Shown: positions 32,318 through 35,696 of the stretch, in pieces
Layout: each line of letters opens with the position of its first letter
Numbering within the stretch: the first letter of the stretch is position 1
Source of the DNA: Acanthaster planci
Taxonomy: Eukaryota; Echinodermata; Asteroidea; Valvatida; Acanthasteridae
Assembly (NCBI RefSeq): GCF_001949145.1
Contig: NW_019091389.1
Span: 1,203,838-1,239,533 of the forward strand
Direction of reading: 5' to 3'
Length of the DNA stretch: 35,696 bases
Notes under the pieces: model-generated
The model's database searches: none
What the model was told of the DNA's origin: nothing
The model's input: the letters and a program-made list of their open reading frames with translations, nothing else
Translations under genes and position numbers: made by a program

Positions 32318-33990
32318 GAAGTTCAAACGTCTGATTCGCAAGCGATGTTAGTTGAATATGGAGCGGTTACCAAGAAGTTTGTTTAATTTTTCTGCTATTC
32401 TGCGTCTTGGCCTATTGTCTCTGACATAATGTTTCATCTACGCATGCGCTTTATGACATAGAATGTTTCGGACCATTTCGGACAGTTTCAGGACATTTTG
32501 TGACGCACCTGGCTGAAACCATGGATATTAACGTGCGTATGGGTGTACGCGCGGGAGCGTGTCGTTGGTTTTGTGACGTGACGCGAGTGGTGAATCTTAC
32601 GTGATGCGTGTTTGACACACCCCTGTGACCTGTACCATATTTTCCAGGTTGTTGCAATACGGCAATAATGTATAAGGTATGTGGTTTTTGCGACACAACT
32701 CTTAAAAACGTCTTAGACTCAGAATTGGCTGAAAGGGGTGGGTGCGTTGTGAAGCAATGCGTGTAAATGATTGTAAGGAAATCATAAAGACCATAAACCT
32801 TGAAACGGTTTACACATAGGCTGTGTATATACATGTGAAATCCCAAGTCGGGGAGGGAAGAATCGGGGAGCGTGGTCAGTGGTGATATAGGGCCAAGGAA
32901 GGGCAAAACAGTTTTTCACCGAAAACGACTGTCTATACACTTTATTCATCCGCAAAAAGAATCCAAATCAACCCCTACAAATTAAGGGTGGTTTCTGGAA
33001 TTCTGGTACTTTCAAATCCTAAAACACCAACAAGATATGAATGGTTTAAAAAGATGCTGGTCGAAAAGTAGCTAGTGGTTATAAGTAGTTGTTGGTATAG
33101 CTTGTACTGGTCCAGAGCTGTGGCCCATCACCCCTTGTTGCTCGTTGAGGTGTATAGACTATAGTCTTGGACTGACGGTGAGCGATAGCCGGAAAGAAAT
33201 ACGACCGTCACATAGAAAGAGCACATGCACCTTACACTGTCGGAAAATTAAAGGTCTCCGCCCCCAAGAACTCGGCTGTACCACCACCGATTTTTTTTGA
33301 AACTTGGTAAGGATATACAAACACTTATTATTATTGAAAATGTGAAGTCTGAACTCAATCGAAGATATGGTTATGTTGTTACGGTCATTTGAAGTTCAAG
33401 GCTACATGCGTGCCAGTACTCGTGCATTGAGCACCGCAGTGGAAAAAAGTATTTTTTTAAAGTTGGCTGACCCGTCTCGGAAAAATGCACGCTGTGCGAG
33501 AACAGTATGAGGGATTTTTGCAAATAATGATGTCTGAATTGCCGCAAAGAGTTACTCCAAAAAGTCTGAAAGGTTCAACTTCTGAAACAAAAATGCACTG
33601 CTGCAATATCGGAAAAATTGTGGAGGGGGCAGATTCCCCTTCCCCCATTCTATTAGAGTTAAGAGAGCTTCAAGTGACCATCCACGTTTCCAGATGTGCC
33701 TTATAAATTCGTCAGGGTTCATCAGGCACGCGAAAGACGGATCTCGTAGTTGTCTAAAACTTGCAAGACTCTGCATTTCTCTTCATGACCTCGACCATCT
33801 CGGAAAGACGTCTGGTATGTCCTCTCTCATAGGAATTTTTAAGCGTTTAAGACTTCACTTCCTTTAATTAAAAAATATATAGGCCTATTATGTACTTGAT
33901 GGCACTTCTGGGGTTTCGTAAGCGCTAGCAAAAGTATCTATAGTCATATTTTGTTTTTTTTCCCCGAGTACCAGACTACCTCGTGCATTT
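32318..33990. other. Spacer upstream of the protease gene
   Basis: A 151-codon frame at 32906-32451 (minus) and overlapping frames at 33457-33776 on both strands show no domain or convincing splice signals. I see nothing else. Confidence 0.6.
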
Positions 33991-34093
33991 GTATATGTTA
34001 TGGTGTTCCATATGTGCCATCCGGCGTCGCATTTTTCAACTGCCGTCGCATTTTTCAACCGCCGTCGCAATTTTTTTGGCAACCGCCGTCGCC
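33991..34093 (+). repeat. Dispersed repeat with 18-19-bp tandem units, copy 1
   Basis: A unique part (CCATATGTGCCATCCGGCGT) leads into three or four units of about GCCGTCGCATTTTTCAAC (from 34024). An inverted copy with two units lies at 35114-35182. Confidence 0.9.
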
Positions 34094-35113
34094 TTTCAAT
34101 GTGAATAAGCCATTAGTCATCAATGGTCAATCTTGGTCCAGCCGGACCACAAGTTGTTGACTTGGATGCTAAAAGTGTGCGTACATATTTTTAATGATTA
34201 TGGAAACGGCTAAATTAGCATGTATGCGTCGATTAACTGTATGTAAATAAATTAACAGCCCTTTAATGAACCCGATTATTCGTGGAAGTTCACCTCGCTC
34301 AATTTGGTTTCTCACTTCTGCAAGCTTTTTGAGTGAAAAATGTTCCCTTACTGATGATTACTAGTTGCCACAAAAATCAAACCCAGTATAGTAGGCCCAT
34401 TGTTCACTCTGGTTGGTATGGTATTTGCCATCTTGCAGACATGCTTCCCGAGGGAGCGTTTATCGCAGTACAGTCTATAATTTAAAATGTAATTACTCTT
34501 GGCGAAGAAATGTCACGCACCATAACTTTGAGAAATTGTACGTTTTCTTGGTTGAAAGAAATTGTCAGCAATACAAAATCACGCACAGTTTTTCCAAAAA
34601 CACTTTTTGAACCATGAAAATCTGTCCAGAAGAAGCCAAGACTGATCTTATTTTTTCATTACAGTAGTAGAAAGGTATTTCACACATTTGAAGTTGTTCA
34701 GGCAAAAATGAATGGTCCGTGGTTAAGGTATTCCCCCGGTGGAGGCCGTCTGGTCATGGGCTTGAGATCATTTATCTTTCTTTGTTGGTGGGGGAATTGT
34801 GTTTATTACTCCACGAACTGACTTCCCAAGGTCTTGAGGAGTGCATGTGGATTTGGGTTTGAAACGTGTCACTGTTTGAAAAGGCTGTTTCGTCGTAGCT
34901 GCTGCTTCTTGATCGACCCTGGGGTTACACGTACATGTACATGCGTTTCTGTCTAATTTTCTTTTTTTCTGTGACAAATGTTGCCGTACGTGTGAAAATC
35001 TCCACAACAGATTACTTCATTCTTTATTAGACTAGTTTTCGAGTATTTCATAATAAGCTGGCGGTACCAGTGATGGACGAGATCCTGGCCTCCATAGGTC
35101 TTTCCGATGAAGA
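34094..35113. other. Sequence between the inverted repeat copies
   Basis: No transposase or other domain is recognisable in the six frames. It is AT-rich and could be the inside of a non-autonomous element or ordinary spacer. Confidence 0.55.
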
Positions 35114-35182
35114 AATGAAAAATGCGACACCGGTTGAAAAATGCGACGCCGGATGGCACATATGGAGCACCATAGTATGTAC
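35114..35182 (-). repeat. Dispersed repeat with 18-19-bp tandem units, copy 2 (inverted)
   Basis: The reverse complement of 33991-34058 at roughly 90% identity by eye, including CCATATGTGCCATCCGGCGT and two GTCGCATTTTTCA units. The copies face each other about 1.1 kb apart. Confidence 0.9.
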
Positions 35183-35696
35183 TATGTACATGTACACTAA
35201 ACTGAGAAAGACAGAAAGATAGTGACGGCATGGCGCAGTACGGTGTGAGCCAGAATCCTGCACAAAAGGACAGGTATGTTTCAGTGGCTTAACACTGTTA
35301 CTCAAACAAAACGTTTTTCTGCTTTGTAGACTTTACCCTTTATATTAAGGTGTTCAAAGTTTCTTGGTATAGTTTTGAGTTTGATGAAAGAAAAACAGAT
35401 GCGTTCATGTCATATCCAGCTGTCCATATGGAATATATTTGTCATTGCTTATAAATTGCATCTATTTCGTGAGAAGTGCGTGGCGTTGTTGCAGATGAAT
35501 TTGCGAACTGCCAAAACAGGCAATCCTTATTTTTTAGGGTAATTCATACTCTTGGGACCCTGCTGATACATATGTAGGTCTATCAACTGCCAAATTTAAT
35601 AGGAATTCGAAATTAATTAAAAACTTTCATAACAAATATGACAAAAAGACCGATGTGAAGTTACATGTAGTTCCTCGTTTGACGTTCGACATTCAA
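35183..35696. other. Right-end sequence
   Basis: AT-rich, with no ORF or signal I can support. Confidence 0.6.

Noticed and set aside
32451-32906. 151-codon minus-strand ORF
   Set aside because: Its composition looks random, there is no domain, and no donor joins it to the protease gene, which already has a start.
34953-35305. ORFs sharing a PYVPSGVAFFN peptide with one near 34000
   Set aside because: The shared peptide is just the translation of the inverted dispersed repeat.
1-35696. CRISPR arrays, operons or phage-defence genes
   Set aside because: No regularly spaced repeats and no bacterial gene organisation; the DNA is clearly metazoan-type.

Overview
The window is eukaryotic, and its style (short exons, long AT-rich introns, GT/AG junctions, an EMI/EGF protein, an RTE-type retrotransposon fossil, many fold-back repeats) fits a marine invertebrate animal. 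The introns are crowded with ACATGTA/TACATGTA palindromes and AGGCCTA words, which I associate with echinoderm, hemichordate and amphioxus DNA. That placement is inference; nothing here fixes the species. No bacterial-type gene, operon or CRISPR array is present.

Left half (1-16916, minus strand): the 5' end of a VPS13A/C-type bridge-like lipid-transfer protein gene. Ten coding exons run from the start codon at 16916 to position 770, with every splice phase consistent, giving about 332 residues of the N-terminal chorein region; the gene continues beyond the left edge. Introns 1 and 2 are over 5 kb each. The introns hold two tandem duplications (periods 180 and 268 bp), three imperfect fold-back elements, a near-perfect 30-bp-arm hairpin and a tRNA-like SINE fragment.

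Middle (about 17-25 kb): mostly AT-rich non-coding sequence, but joining ORFs too short to stand out gives a five-exon minus-strand gene (24985 to 19925). It encodes a 238-residue secreted protein with a signal peptide, a complete six-cysteine EMI domain and two eight-cysteine EGF/laminin-type repeats. It is related to the N-terminus of MEGF10/MEGF11/PEAR1/Draper but has no transmembrane segment or cytoplasmic tail. It is the best candidate here for an undescribed gene.

Right part (25-35.7 kb): an RTE-like reverse transcriptase 3' fossil (about 28951-29383), an inverted repeat (30002-30244), and a four-exon minus-strand gene (32317 to 30842) for a 341-residue protein with an intact Ulp1/SENP-type (C48) cysteine protease domain. 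Near the right end, two inverted copies of a repeat carry 18-19-bp units. The remaining spacers show little beyond weak candidate exons.

The three genes lie on the same strand but share no obvious pathway: lipid transport at membrane contacts, a secreted adhesion/engulfment-type protein, and a probable transposon-related or domesticated protease. This is an ordinary metazoan gene neighbourhood, not an operon or system.
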